Assembly (NCBI GenBank): GCA_963974935.1
Contig: CAXBEV010000013.1
Coordinates: 41,058 to 105,057, forward strand
Direction: 5' to 3'
Length of the DNA: 64,000 bases
Source: UBA4479 sp963974935
GTDB taxonomy: Bacteria > Pseudomonadota > Alphaproteobacteria > Rhodospirillales > Casp-alpha2
Shown here one piece after another: positions 35,179-43,780 of the stretch (positions are counted from its first letter, which is position 1; each line of letters starts with the position of its first letter). Below the pieces are notes generated by a model. The model searched no databases. It saw nothing but the letters and a program-made list of their open reading frames with translations, and had not been told where the DNA came from. Position numbers and translations under genes: made by a program.

Positions 35179-35715
35179 CTAATTGCCGCGCAACAATGTT
35201 TGCGTGCGTGCCCGTTGTTCCGCGACCAATTGCTGGGTCAGCGCGCGCTGTTTTTGATCAAGTTCGCGCGCCAACTGTGACTGTGCTTGCACGACTTGCC
35301 GCTGTTCGGCGGCAAGCTCGTTCGTGCGTGAGCGCTGTGCCTGAGAGATTTCACGGCTGGTTTGGCGAATTTCGCGGGTGCGGTTTTCGGCCTCGTTCAA
35401 CAGTTGGCCGACACGCTGCTCTGCGTCTTGGCGCAACTCGCGCCCTGCCAAGATCGCCTCGGCCCCATCCAGGGCTTGCTGCAATTGACGCACTTGCCGA
35501 TCAAGTTGGCGCGCCAAGCTTTGCAATGCATTCGCAGCCGTACCGCTGCTGCGCCCTTTGCCGACGCATTCCATGCGCTTTGTCTGCTCGTTATACTTCA
35601 GATAAAAGCGTCCGCAGTCCGCCGTGGTATCCGCGCGCGCCGGAGTAACCGCACCGATGACGGACATCAAAACAGCACACAAAAAAAGTTTCAGCGGGTC
35701 GGTCCAGATCATCAT
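35179..35715 (-). CDS. Secreted coiled-coil protein, hypothetical
   Basis: A 178-residue protein with a clear signal peptide (LKLFLCAVLMSVIGAVTPARA, cut before DTTADC). The mature part begins with two Cys (DCGRFYLKYNEQTKRMEC) that could form a disulfide. The remainder is a Gln/Arg/Glu-rich helical stretch (QSLARQLDRQVRQLQQAL) likely to be a coiled coil in the periplasm. I do not recognise a family and no enzymatic motif is visible. It starts 70 bp from another small exported protein in the opposite direction, so the two may share a control region. Confidence 0.65.
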   Translation of the reverse strand: MMIWTDPLKLFLCAVLMSVIGAVTPARADTTADCGRFYLKYNEQTKRMECVGKGRSSGTAANALQSLARQLDRQVRQLQQALDGAEAILAGRELRQDAEQRVGQLLNEAENRTREIRQTSREISQAQRSRTNELAAEQRQVVQAQSQLARELDQKQRALTQQLVAEQRARTQTLLRGN

Positions 35716-35785
35716 ATGATCAATATAGACGACTTTTTACGATATTTAAATTGACGTTCGCCTTCGGTTCGGTTTCCCTCGCGGC

Positions 35786-36091
35786 ATGAAACACATCTTA
35801 CTCCTGATCGGCATCCTTATCGCTGCCCTGCCCGTCAACGCCGTCGCCGCCGAATTGACGCACGAAACCTGTGACGCAGATTATGCAGCGATGGTGAAAG
35901 CCGCCGAAGAAAACCGTGCCCGCTCCATCGCCGAGCTGGAAGCCGCACTCCGTTTGACCTCCAACGAAGATGCTGCAGGCGACCTCGCACAACAGATCGA
36001 GCGCACGTGGGAACTTGAAGAAAGCTTCCTGAAGCACGCGTCAAACTTCTATCGCGACTGCGTAAAGCACGTAGAATCCGGCGGCTCATAG
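35786..36091 (+). CDS. Small periplasmic protein, hypothetical
   Basis: A 101-residue protein with a signal peptide (MKHILLLIGILIAALPVNAVAA) and a mature helical part of about 79 residues. Two Cys (ETCDADY and YRDCVKH) at opposite ends of the mature chain could pair and close a helical hairpin. No family is recognised. It is divergent from another small exported protein with similar features. Confidence 0.6.
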   Translation: MKHILLLIGILIAALPVNAVAAELTHETCDADYAAMVKAAEENRARSIAELEAALRLTSNEDAAGDLAQQIERTWELEESFLKHASNFYRDCVKHVESGGS

Positions 36092-36212
36092 CGCATTTCA
36101 GCCTTCGCATCTGCGAACAATGGCTTTTCACTCGGGGGCTGCTGTGCCACAACCTTGCCCAGACAAACGCCAAATAAACGCCAGATAAACGTCCTACCCC
36201 GAGGAGAGACCC

Positions 36213-36989
36213 ATGGATTTCGAAAATATCATTGCAGACGTCAAAGACGGCGGCGTCGCCCTTATCACGCTGAACCGCCCCGACGCTCTGAACGCGCTGA
36301 ATGACGCGCTGATCACCGAGCTCGGCCAAGCCATCGATACCTTTGAAGCCGACGATTCCATCGGCTGCATCGTCATCACCGGTTCCGAAAAAGCCTTTGC
36401 AGCCGGGGCCGACATCAAGGAAATGCAGGCAAAATCCTATATGGATTCCTTCAAATCCAACTTTATCTCGACGTGGGAGCGGGTCGCTAAGTGCCGCAAG
36501 CCCGTGATCGCCGCCGTGAACGGCTTTGCGCTGGGTGGTGGCTGTGAATTGGCAATGATGTGCGACTTCATTCTAGCCGGTGACGGCGCCAAGTTCGGCC
36601 AGCCCGAAGTGAAGCTGGGCATCTTACCCGGCGCCGGTGGCTCGCAGCGCCTGACACGGTTTGTCGGTAAATCTAAAGCGATGGAAATGTGCCTGACCGG
36701 CCGCATGATGGATGCCGACGAGGCCGAGCGTTCGGGCTTGGCATCCCGCGTGGTGCCGGCAGCTGAGTTGCTTGACGATGCCCTCAAGACTGCAACCACC
36801 ATCGCCGGTATGTCGAAGACGACGACGATGATGGTCAAAGAATCCGTCAACCGGTCTTACGAGACCACGCTGGCCGAGGGCATCCTGTTCGAACGCCGCA
36901 TGTTCCACGCCGCGTTTGCCACCGAAGACCAAAAAGAAGGCATGGCCGCGTTTGCCGAAAAGCGTAAGGCTGCTTGGCAGAATAAGTAA
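36213..36989 (+). CDS. Enoyl-CoA hydratase (crotonase family)
   Basis: A 258-residue crotonase that hydrates 2-trans-enoyl-CoA to 3-hydroxyacyl-CoA in fatty-acid or related CoA-thioester degradation. The oxyanion hole and adenine region are clear (FAAGADIKEM, then NGFALGGGCELAMMCD), and both catalytic Glu are present, in GGGCELA and in FGQPEVKLGILPGAGG. A strong GAGGAGA ribosome binding site precedes the ATG. The length and double Glu fit true hydratases rather than isomerases. It stands alone here, followed by a family A palindrome pair in the convergent interval with the methyltransferase. Confidence 0.92.
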   Translation: MDFENIIADVKDGGVALITLNRPDALNALNDALITELGQAIDTFEADDSIGCIVITGSEKAFAAGADIKEMQAKSYMDSFKSNFISTWERVAKCRKPVIAAVNGFALGGGCELAMMCDFILAGDGAKFGQPEVKLGILPGAGGSQRLTRFVGKSKAMEMCLTGRMMDADEAERSGLASRVVPAAELLDDALKTATTIAGMSKTTTMMVKESVNRSYETTLAEGILFERRMFHAAFATEDQKEGMAAFAEKRKAAWQNK

Positions 36990-37081
36990 ACATGACGTTG
37001 TTATCCCGGGTCGCGCCGTTGGCGCACCCGGGATGGCGCACATGCGTTTCCACCCCTCCTTTTTATCCCCTTTCCTCCTCC

Positions 37082-37162
37082 CGTCATCCTGAACTTGATT
37101 CAGGATCAACTCCTGAATATCACCTCAGCACCCGGAGATCCTGAAACAAGTTCAGGATGACG
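37082..37162. repeat. Dispersed palindrome pair, family A
   Basis: 37082-37107 begins CGTCATCCTGAA and the facing unit ends TTCAGGATGACGG at 37162. It lies between convergent enoyl-CoA hydratase and O-methyltransferase genes. No gene is seen in 36990-37226. Confidence 0.85.
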
Positions 37163-37226
37163 GGGACGCGGGGATGGGGACGCCAGGATGACAGAAGTGT
37201 TTTGAGGAATAAGATACCCTAGGCCT

Positions 37227-37889
37227 TTAGCACTTCATCGCCAACGTCAGCCCGTCGCCGATGGGCACCAGCGACAACTCGACTCGCTTGTCGTTTTTCA
37301 ACATCTCGTTGAACGCCCGCATGGCGACTGGGTTTTCGCCCCTTTTGCGGCCGTCGACGACGTCACCGTTCATGAAAATGTTGTCGACCGCGATCACGCC
37401 ACCTTTACGCAATAACTTCAGACAGCGCTCAAAATAATCCGGGTAGCCGGGTTTATCGGCGTCGATGAACGCGAAGTCATAGCGTCCTTGCTCGCCTTTT
37501 TTGATCATTTTGTTCAGCGATTTTTTCGCAGGACCGATACGAAGGTCGATCTTCTTTTCGACGCCCGCTTTTTCCCAAAACGGCATGCCGATTTGCGTGT
37601 ATTCGTCGGAGATATCCAACGCCACCAGCTTGCCTTTTTTCGGCAACGCCAACGCAACGGCAAGCGCAGAGTATCCGGTAAACGTGCCGACTTCGATGCA
37701 GCGCTTCGCCCCCAACATACGGACCAGCATCTGCATGAACTGCGCCTGCTCCGGCGAAATCTGCATCATCGACATCGGATGGCGTGCGGTCAGTTTGCGC
37801 AACGCCGCCATCACATCCGGCTCACGCAACGATACATCCAGCATGTAATTGTAAAGCTTATCCGTCATCTCAATCGTGCGTGTGCTCAT
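37227..37889 (-). CDS. O-methyltransferase, CCoAOMT-like
   Basis: A 220-residue SAM-dependent methyltransferase of the caffeoyl-CoA/catechol O-methyltransferase type. The SAM-binding motif is EVGTFTGYSALAVAL, and the metal/substrate region is FAFIDADKPGYPDY with the later VIAVDNIFMNGDV. ATG 37889 is chosen because GGAG stands seven bases upstream; the longer frame extends into the divergent racemase region. The substrate is unknown, as bacterial members act on varied catechol-like or small hydroxyl compounds. Confidence 0.88.
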   Translation of the reverse strand: MSTRTIEMTDKLYNYMLDVSLREPDVMAALRKLTARHPMSMMQISPEQAQFMQMLVRMLGAKRCIEVGTFTGYSALAVALALPKKGKLVALDISDEYTQIGMPFWEKAGVEKKIDLRIGPAKKSLNKMIKKGEQGRYDFAFIDADKPGYPDYFERCLKLLRKGGVIAVDNIFMNGDVVDGRKRGENPVAMRAFNEMLKNDKRVELSLVPIGDGLTLAMKC

Positions 37890-37987
37890 GATAATCTCCG
37901 TGACAATCCCCGGCTTTACCGAGTTGCCGTCGCTGTATATTTTCAAAATTGCATCTCGACAATTTAACCATAGATGGGCGAACAACG

Positions 37988-38683
37988 GTGAAAAAAATCG
38001 GCATGATCGGCGGTCTTAGTTGGGTTTCCACTGCCGGGTACTACGAACGCCTGAACAATCTCGCACAAGCCGCGCTGGGTGGCGTCAGTTCCGCGCATCT
38101 TGTTCTTGAGAGCGTAAACCGTGAAGAATACGCGCAATATGTCTATCATCAAGGCGACGAAGTCGCTGCGGGCCGCATGATCGAATCAGCATGCATGTCA
38201 GTTGCCGCCGCCGGGGCCGCATTCATCGTGATTTCGTGTAACGATGTGCACCGGTTTGTGCCGCAGATCGAAAATAAATTATCGATTCCATTTCTTCATA
38301 TTGCCGATGCCACCGCCGAAGAGATCAAGCGCGTCGGCGCATCGACGGTCGCGCTGTTGGGCGTGCGGAAAACCATGGAGCTGGATTTCTATCCAGCCGT
38401 GCTCGCAAAACATGGGATTAAGACCATGATCCTCAGTGCCGATGAGCGTGATTTCATCGACGACACCATCATGAATGAAATGGTCGCAGGCCAGTTTCTG
38501 CCGGAAACACGGGCAAAATATATCGACTTGATTGAAAGCCTGCATAACCGCGGTGCCGAAGGGGTGATCCTCGGCTGTACCGAGATTCCGCTCTTGCTGA
38601 ATGCGGATGACACCAAGGTGCCGTTGTTTTCAACGACCGATTTGCATTGCCAGGCAGCGATTAAGCTCGCGCTTGCGGCATAA
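37988..38683 (+). CDS. Aspartate/glutamate racemase family protein
   Basis: A 231-residue cofactor-independent amino-acid racemase. The N-terminal KKIGMIGGLSWVSTAGYY is the family start, and the catalytic Cys pair is in VISCNDVH and LGCTEIPLLL. The usual first motif is CNTxH; here it reads CNDVH, so the Thr is replaced by Asp. GTG at 37988 puts the family start at residue 1; a TTG at 37949 would add 13 non-conserved residues. The first gene of a same-strand run with DUF952 and pyrD. Confidence 0.85.
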   Translation: MKKIGMIGGLSWVSTAGYYERLNNLAQAALGGVSSAHLVLESVNREEYAQYVYHQGDEVAAGRMIESACMSVAAAGAAFIVISCNDVHRFVPQIENKLSIPFLHIADATAEEIKRVGASTVALLGVRKTMELDFYPAVLAKHGIKTMILSADERDFIDDTIMNEMVAGQFLPETRAKYIDLIESLHNRGAEGVILGCTEIPLLLNADDTKVPLFSTTDLHCQAAIKLALAA

Positions 38684-38735
38684 TCACGCCGATGCGCATT
38701 GAACCTAGCCTACTCCATGCGCTAGTTTGCCGTCC

Positions 38736-39101
38736 ATGAGCGATAAAGTCATCTACCACATGTGCAAAGCCGACGAATGGGCTGAGGCGCTCGTCACCGG
38801 CAGCTATCCAGGCTCAAGCCAAGATCAGGCTGACGGCTTCATTCATTTTTCGACCAAGGCACAGGTCTGGACGTCGGCGGCCAAGCACCGCTTCGGTCAG
38901 CCCGGCATCGTGTTGCTGGCGGTCGATGCCGCGAAACTGGGCGATGCTTTGAAGTGGGAAGCGTCGCGGGGCGGCGCCTTGTTCCCGCATCTTTATGCGC
39001 CGCTGCCCGTCGATGCGGTGGTCGAGATCACACCGCTGCCGATGGATAAGGACGGCGTGCACATTTTTCCGGACGGCTTCCCGCCGCCCGGCACCGAGTA
39101 G
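38736..39101 (+). CDS. DUF952 family protein
   Basis: A 121-residue protein matching the DUF952 pattern: VIYHMCKADEWAEAL at the N-terminus, DGFIHFSTKAQV, a central LLAVDAAKL, and FPHLYAPLPVDAV. The fold is reported to resemble ADP-ribosyltransferase-like domains, but no function is established. The ATG at 38736 is used instead of TTG 38727. It ends six bases before pyrD, so the two are almost certainly cotranscribed. Confidence 0.85.
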   Translation: MSDKVIYHMCKADEWAEALVTGSYPGSSQDQADGFIHFSTKAQVWTSAAKHRFGQPGIVLLAVDAAKLGDALKWEASRGGALFPHLYAPLPVDAVVEITPLPMDKDGVHIFPDGFPPPGTE

Positions 39102-39107
39102 GCGCAC

Positions 39108-40184
39108 ATGCCCGACCTTTACGGTCTGATCAGGCCGCTGCTGCAACCGCTGTCGCCGGAACGCGCGCACAATTTAGCACTTTGGGCGCTGGAACGCGGA
39201 TTGGTGTCCGGCCAGCCCTACCAGGACCCGGTGCTGAGCAGCACGCTGTGGGGTTTGAATTTTCCGAACCCAATCGGCTTGGCGGCCGGCTTCGACAAAG
39301 ACGCCACGGCGCCGATGCAAACACTGGCGCTGGGCTTCGGCTTCGTCGAGATCGGCTCGGTGACGCCAAAGCCGCAGCCCGGCAATCCGAAGCCGCGCTT
39401 GTTCCGCCTCGAAGACGACCTCGGCGTCATCAATCGCATGGGTTTTAATTCCAAGGGCATGGCACATACCGCTGCCGGCTTAGCCCGCCTGCCCCGCCCG
39501 CACCTGGGCGTGATCGGCGTCAATCTGGGCAAGAACAAAGAAACCGAAGACGCGGCGTCGGATTACGTCGCCGGCATCCATGCGCTCGCGCGGTTTGCCG
39601 ATTACATCGTCGTCAACGTGTCGTCACCGAACACACCGGGGCTCCGCGCCCTGCAATCGAAAGCGCAACTCGAAGGCCTGATCGCTAAAGTTCGCGAAGC
39701 CTTGGATGCCGCCGTGCCCACCGTGACGCCGCCGCTGCTGGTCAAGGTCGCGCCGGACCTGACGGACGACGACATCAAAGATATCGCCGATATCGCCAAA
39801 GGCCCAATGGTCGATGGCCTGATTGCCACCAACACGACGATTGATCGCCCCGCCAGCCTGCGGAGCATTTTCAAAGCCGAAACAGGCGGCCTATCGGGCC
39901 AGCCGTTGATGGCGCCATCGACAAAAATTCTCAGCAATCTGTACATGGCTTGTGATGGCACCGTGCCGCTGATCGGCGTCGGCGGCATCTCATCCGGGGC
40001 GGATGCATATACGAAGATCCGCGCCGGGGCCTCCCTGGTGCAACTGTATTCGGCGATGGTCTTCGACGGCCCATCCCTGCCCGGCCGCATCTGCCGCGAC
40101 CTCGCCGGGTTGTTGAAGCGAGATGGGTTTACGTCAGTTTCGGACGCCGTCGGCGCGGATCATAAAATAAAATCGTCATCCTGA
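39108..40184 (+). CDS. pyrD: Dihydroorotate dehydrogenase (quinone), class 2
   Basis: A 358-residue class 2 DHODH that oxidises dihydroorotate to orotate in pyrimidine synthesis and passes electrons through FMN to the quinone pool at the inner membrane. Motifs: NPIGLAAGFDKD, EIGSVTPKPQPGNPKPRLFR, NRMGFNSKG, the catalytic Ser loop VNVSSPNTPGLR, KVAPDL, NTTIDR, and IGVGGISSGADAYTKIRAGA. The N-terminal helical extension (LYGLIRPLLQPLSPERAH) marks the membrane-associated class. Its C-terminus KIKSSS and TGA stop are formed by the first arm of a family A palindrome at 40174, so the native end was probably different. Confidence 0.95.
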   Translation: MPDLYGLIRPLLQPLSPERAHNLALWALERGLVSGQPYQDPVLSSTLWGLNFPNPIGLAAGFDKDATAPMQTLALGFGFVEIGSVTPKPQPGNPKPRLFRLEDDLGVINRMGFNSKGMAHTAAGLARLPRPHLGVIGVNLGKNKETEDAASDYVAGIHALARFADYIVVNVSSPNTPGLRALQSKAQLEGLIAKVREALDAAVPTVTPPLLVKVAPDLTDDDIKDIADIAKGPMVDGLIATNTTIDRPASLRSIFKAETGGLSGQPLMAPSTKILSNLYMACDGTVPLIGVGGISSGADAYTKIRAGASLVQLYSAMVFDGPSLPGRICRDLAGLLKRDGFTSVSDAVGADHKIKSSS

Positions 40185-40243
40185 ACTTGATTCAGGATCT
40201 CAGCGTACGCAGAAAAAGATCCTGAAACGAGTTCAGGATGACG
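40174..40243. repeat. Dispersed palindrome pair, family A
   Basis: A 70-bp element with 14-bp outer arms CGTCATCCTGAACT / AGTTCAGGATGACG and an inner dyad in each half. It lies between convergent pyrD and aroC. Its left arm codes for the last residues and stop codon of pyrD. Confidence 0.9.
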
Positions 40244-40283
40244 AAATGGGTGGGCGGTCGGGATGATGAAACCTGAAAAAATC

Positions 40284-41354
40284 TCAACCGCATTGGGCGC
40301 GGTGGCGCATCAGATGGTCGGCGAGCACGCAGGCCATCATCGCTTCGCCGATGGGCACGGCGCGGATGCCGACGCACGGGTCGTGACGGCCTTTGGTTGA
40401 GACTTCGGTCTCGTTACCGTCGCTGTCGATGGTCTGACGCGGCGTCAGGATTGAGCTGGTCGGCTTGATCGAAAACCGCACCAGCAAATCTTGTCCGGTG
40501 GAAATGCCGCCTAAAACACCGCCGTTGTTGTTGGAACTGAACACCGGCTTGCCGTTCTGCATGCGCATTTGATCGGCATTTTCTTCGCCGGTCAGCCGTG
40601 CGGCATCCATGCCGGCGCCGATTTCGACACCTTTCACGGCATTGATGCTCATCATCGCGGCCGCCAAGTCGGCATCGAGCTTGCCGTACACCGGCGCCCC
40701 CCATCCGGCGGGCACACCGGACGCGATCACTTCGATCATGGCGCCAACCGACGAGCCTTGCTTGCGGATGCCGTCCAGGTAGCTTGCGAACACCTCAGCA
40801 CTCGCCGCATCCGGCGCAAAGAAGGGGTTGTCGTCGACGGCAGACCAATCACGCATGCCATCGGGCACGCTTTTGTCGCCCATCTGTATAAGGCCGGCTT
40901 TGATGGTGATACCGTCGCCGATAATCTTGCGTGCGATCGCACCAGCAGCGACGCGCATCGCGGTTTCCCGTGCCGACGAACGCCCGCCGCCCCGGTAATC
41001 GCGAATCCCGTACTTAGCGTCATAGGTGAAGTCCGCGTGGCCGGGTCGATATTTTTGCGCGATATCGCCATAGTCCTTAGAGCGCTGATCGGTGTTTTCG
41101 ATCAACAAACCAATCGGCGTGCCGGTGGTCTTGCCTTCGAACACGCCCGACAGAATTTTCACCTGATCGGCTTCTTGGCGCTGCGTGGTGTATTTAGATT
41201 GGCCGGGACGACGCTTGTCCAAGAACGGCTGAATATCGGCTTCGCTCAGCGCAAGGCCCGGCGGGCACCCGTCAACGACCCCGCCTAGCGCGGGCCCGTG
41301 ACTTTCACCGAATGTGGTGACCCGGAATAAATGGCCGAACGTGTTGTGAGACAT
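40284..41354 (-). CDS. aroC: Chorismate synthase
   Basis: A 356-residue enzyme of the shikimate pathway that converts EPSP to chorismate using reduced FMN. The N-terminal HLFRVTTFGESHGPALGGVV and GCPPGL are signatures, as are RPGHADFTYDAKYG, GGGRSSARETAMRVAAGAIA, and NNNGGVLGGISTGQDL. It has the usual length. It follows fabI by 11 bp on the same strand, so the pair is probably one transcript. Confidence 0.96.
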   Translation of the reverse strand: MSHNTFGHLFRVTTFGESHGPALGGVVDGCPPGLALSEADIQPFLDKRRPGQSKYTTQRQEADQVKILSGVFEGKTTGTPIGLLIENTDQRSKDYGDIAQKYRPGHADFTYDAKYGIRDYRGGGRSSARETAMRVAAGAIARKIIGDGITIKAGLIQMGDKSVPDGMRDWSAVDDNPFFAPDAASAEVFASYLDGIRKQGSSVGAMIEVIASGVPAGWGAPVYGKLDADLAAAMMSINAVKGVEIGAGMDAARLTGEENADQMRMQNGKPVFSSNNNGGVLGGISTGQDLLVRFSIKPTSSILTPRQTIDSDGNETEVSTKGRHDPCVGIRAVPIGEAMMACVLADHLMRHRAQCG

Positions 41355-41365
41355 CCCGACCGTGC

Positions 41366-42178
41366 CTAGACGACGGAGATATCAGGCGCATCGACCGCCT
41401 TCATGCCGACCACGTTGTAGCCGCAATCGACGTGATGCGTTTCGCCGGTGACCCCGCTTGAAAGCGACGACAACAGATACACGCCGGCACCGCCGATATC
41501 GTCCATGTTTACGTTGCGGCGCAAAGGCGAATTGTATTCGTTCCACTTTAAGATATAGCGGAAATCGCCGATGCCGCTGGCCGCCAACGTCTTCATCGGA
41601 CCCGCCGACATGGCGTTCACGCGCACGCCGGACTTACCCAAGTCTTCGGCCAAATAGCGCACGCTGGCTTCGAGGGCGGCTTTCGCCACGCCCATGACGT
41701 TATAGTGCGGCATCACCCGCTCGGCACCAAAGTACGTTAGCGTCAACAGGCTGGCCCCTTCGTTCAACAGTGCGCGCGCACGTTGGCAAACGGCGGTGAA
41801 CGAATAACAGCTGATGTTCATGGTCATGTTGAAGTTCTCGGGGGTGGTATCGATATAGCCACCTTTAAGCTCGTCTTTGTTGGAATACGCGACGGCGTGC
41901 ACGATAAAGTCGATGCTGCCCCATTTTTCCTTCAAAACCTCGAACACCGCGTCGATGCTGGCAAAATCGGTGACGTCGCACGGCAGCACGATGTCGGAAC
42001 CAATGCCGGCCGCCAACGGTTCGACCCGTTTTTTCAGTGCATCGCCTTGATAGGTGAATGCAAGCTCTGCCCCTTGATCTGCCGCCGCCTTGGCAATGCC
42101 CCAAGCAATCGACCGGTCATTCGCCACGCCCATAACAAGGCCGCGCTTGCCTTGCATTAGTGGTGCTGGTTGCCCCAT
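41366..42178 (-). CDS. fabI: Enoyl-ACP reductase (NADH), FabI
   Basis: A 270-residue reductase of type II fatty-acid synthesis that reduces the enoyl-ACP double bond. The SDR-like fold carries GKRGLVMGVANDRSIAWGIA at the nucleotide site, and the catalytic YNVMGVAKAALE contains the Tyr-x6-Lys of FabI. The C-terminal GVTGETHHVDCGYNVVGM is typical. GAGGAA lies nine bases before ATG. It is upstream of aroC. Confidence 0.96.
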   Translation of the reverse strand: MGQPAPLMQGKRGLVMGVANDRSIAWGIAKAAADQGAELAFTYQGDALKKRVEPLAAGIGSDIVLPCDVTDFASIDAVFEVLKEKWGSIDFIVHAVAYSNKDELKGGYIDTTPENFNMTMNISCYSFTAVCQRARALLNEGASLLTLTYFGAERVMPHYNVMGVAKAALEASVRYLAEDLGKSGVRVNAMSAGPMKTLAASGIGDFRYILKWNEYNSPLRRNVNMDDIGGAGVYLLSSLSSGVTGETHHVDCGYNVVGMKAVDAPDISVV

Positions 42179-42202
42179 GTTGTTATTTCCTCGTCATGTC
42201 CC

Positions 42203-42223
42203 GTCCGCACGAAGGCTGCGGAC
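42203..42223. promoter_or_regulatory. Hairpin in the fabI leader
   Basis: Perfect 7-bp arms GTCCGCA / TGCGGAC around a 7-base loop, about 25 bases upstream of the fabI start and close to its ribosome binding site. It resembles no riboswitch that I know. It lies in the divergent interval with the yihY-like gene. Confidence 0.3.
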
Positions 42224-42377
42224 ATTTTATATGATGGTGATGCTCACGCAGTCGACCTATTACGTTGATGCTACACACATTCGCCCCAGGGGGCCATGGC
42301 GCACCTGAATATGTTTAACCGAAGTTGCTTTGCCATATAATACCAGCGCGAAGGCGTCAATCTGCAGAGGAATGAGT

Positions 42378-43730
42378 ATGCCCGAGTCTATGCCCAACAA
42401 CGACCCTGATGTCGCGCTGACGGACGCCTTCGACGACGAGGCAGATTCCCCTGTGCCAAACAGCGAAGAAGCTGAATACCGGGCCGGATACAGCGTTATT
42501 TTGGAGCAGGTCGGGCCGTTTTTAGCCTATATCGGCAACCGCTTCAGCGAAGACCGCTGCATGCGCATGTCTGCCGGTTTGAGCTATACATCCCTGCTCG
42601 CGATCGTGCCGTTGACCGCCATCGCATTCTCGATGCTGGCTGCTTTCCCAGTGTTTTCCGGGGTTCGAGAGACATTTCAAGACATGTTGTTCTCGAATCT
42701 ATTACCTCAGACGGCCGATGCGTCTCGGGATTATTTCAACAAATTCGTACAAAACACGACGACGCTCAGTGCCGTCGGTATCGTCGCTTTAGCAGCAACG
42801 GCTATATTGTTGTTGGGCACCATCGAAGCCGACATGAACGCAATTTTTCGGGTCAGCCGTCCGAGACCACTTGCGCCCCGTCTTTTGGTCTTTTGGGCGT
42901 TGCTGACATTAGGCCCGCTTTTACTGGGCGCGAGCTTTTCACTCACCACCTACATCTTTGCCGCGACGCGCTGGATGGGGCTGGATTCGTCCGGTGGCTT
43001 GTTCGCGTTGCTCGGCACCATTTTGCCGACAATGATGATCGTTCTGTTGCTGGCGGTGTTTTACATCATCATCCCAAACCGACCGGTCAGCTTCAGCGCC
43101 GGCTTGATCGGCGGCCTCATCGCCGGCACCGCGTTTACCGTGCTGCGCAAACTGTTCGGCTGGTACATCATTAGCTTTCCGACCTATCAAAACATCTATG
43201 GCGCGATGTCGGTCATCCCGATATTTCTCGTCTGGATGTATCTATCGTGGTTGATCGTGCTCGTCGGCGCAATCATCACCGCCAGTATCAGCGAATGGCA
43301 ATCCGCCGGCGGCAAACCGATGTCACTGAAGGTCGCATCTGGGATGCGGCTGGTGGTCGCGGTGCAAATTCTCGCCGTCCTCCACGATACATCGACCCGC
43401 GACGGCGGCGCCGTTCATCGCAGCCGCATTCTGCGCGCCACCGGCGGTGGTGGTGAAGTGGTCGACGGCATTTTGAACACACTTCGCAATGCGCGCTATG
43501 TCGAACGCACCGCCGCAAACCGCTGGATTCTGGCCCGCGATCCCGACACGCTTACCCTTTACGATCTTTATCAAGTACTCGGGCTCGGTTTCGGCGAGCG
43601 CACCATTCCGCACGGCGACGAGCCTTGGCGGCAACGGCTCTCGGATCGCATTGATAACCTAAAGACAGTTAATCAAGAGACCCTATCGACGCCGCTCCGC
43701 GAAATCTTGGATGATGCACCGGTGGGGTGA
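42378..43730 (+). CDS. YihY/BrkB-family inner-membrane protein
   Basis: A 450-residue protein with a polar acidic N-terminus (about 60 residues), about six transmembrane helices, and a cytoplasmic C-terminal tail of about 140 residues. The family signature is seen in RMSAGLSYTSLLAIVPLTAI and in YGAMSVIPIFLVWMYLSWLI. The function is poorly defined; it was once called ribonuclease BN in error. Its tail includes a winged-helix-like stretch (ILRATGGGGEVVDGILNTL). Of two in-frame ATGs, 42378 has AGAGG seven bases upstream while 42372 has it too close, so 42378 is preferred. Confidence 0.85.
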   Translation: MPESMPNNDPDVALTDAFDDEADSPVPNSEEAEYRAGYSVILEQVGPFLAYIGNRFSEDRCMRMSAGLSYTSLLAIVPLTAIAFSMLAAFPVFSGVRETFQDMLFSNLLPQTADASRDYFNKFVQNTTTLSAVGIVALAATAILLLGTIEADMNAIFRVSRPRPLAPRLLVFWALLTLGPLLLGASFSLTTYIFAATRWMGLDSSGGLFALLGTILPTMMIVLLLAVFYIIIPNRPVSFSAGLIGGLIAGTAFTVLRKLFGWYIISFPTYQNIYGAMSVIPIFLVWMYLSWLIVLVGAIITASISEWQSAGGKPMSLKVASGMRLVVAVQILAVLHDTSTRDGGAVHRSRILRATGGGGEVVDGILNTLRNARYVERTAANRWILARDPDTLTLYDLYQVLGLGFGERTIPHGDEPWRQRLSDRIDNLKTVNQETLSTPLREILDDAPVG

Positions 43731-43774
43731 GCTTTGAGATCCCGGATCGCCTGCGGCGTCCGGGACCTCAAAGC
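43731..43774. terminator. Family B palindrome between convergent yihY and dnaJ-like genes
   Basis: GCTTTGAG and CTCAAAGC form the outer arms and CCCGGA / TCCGGG the inner arms. It starts one base after the yihY stop codon. It is a likely bidirectional terminator or mRNA end stabiliser. Confidence 0.6.
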
Positions 43775-43780
43775 GACGCT

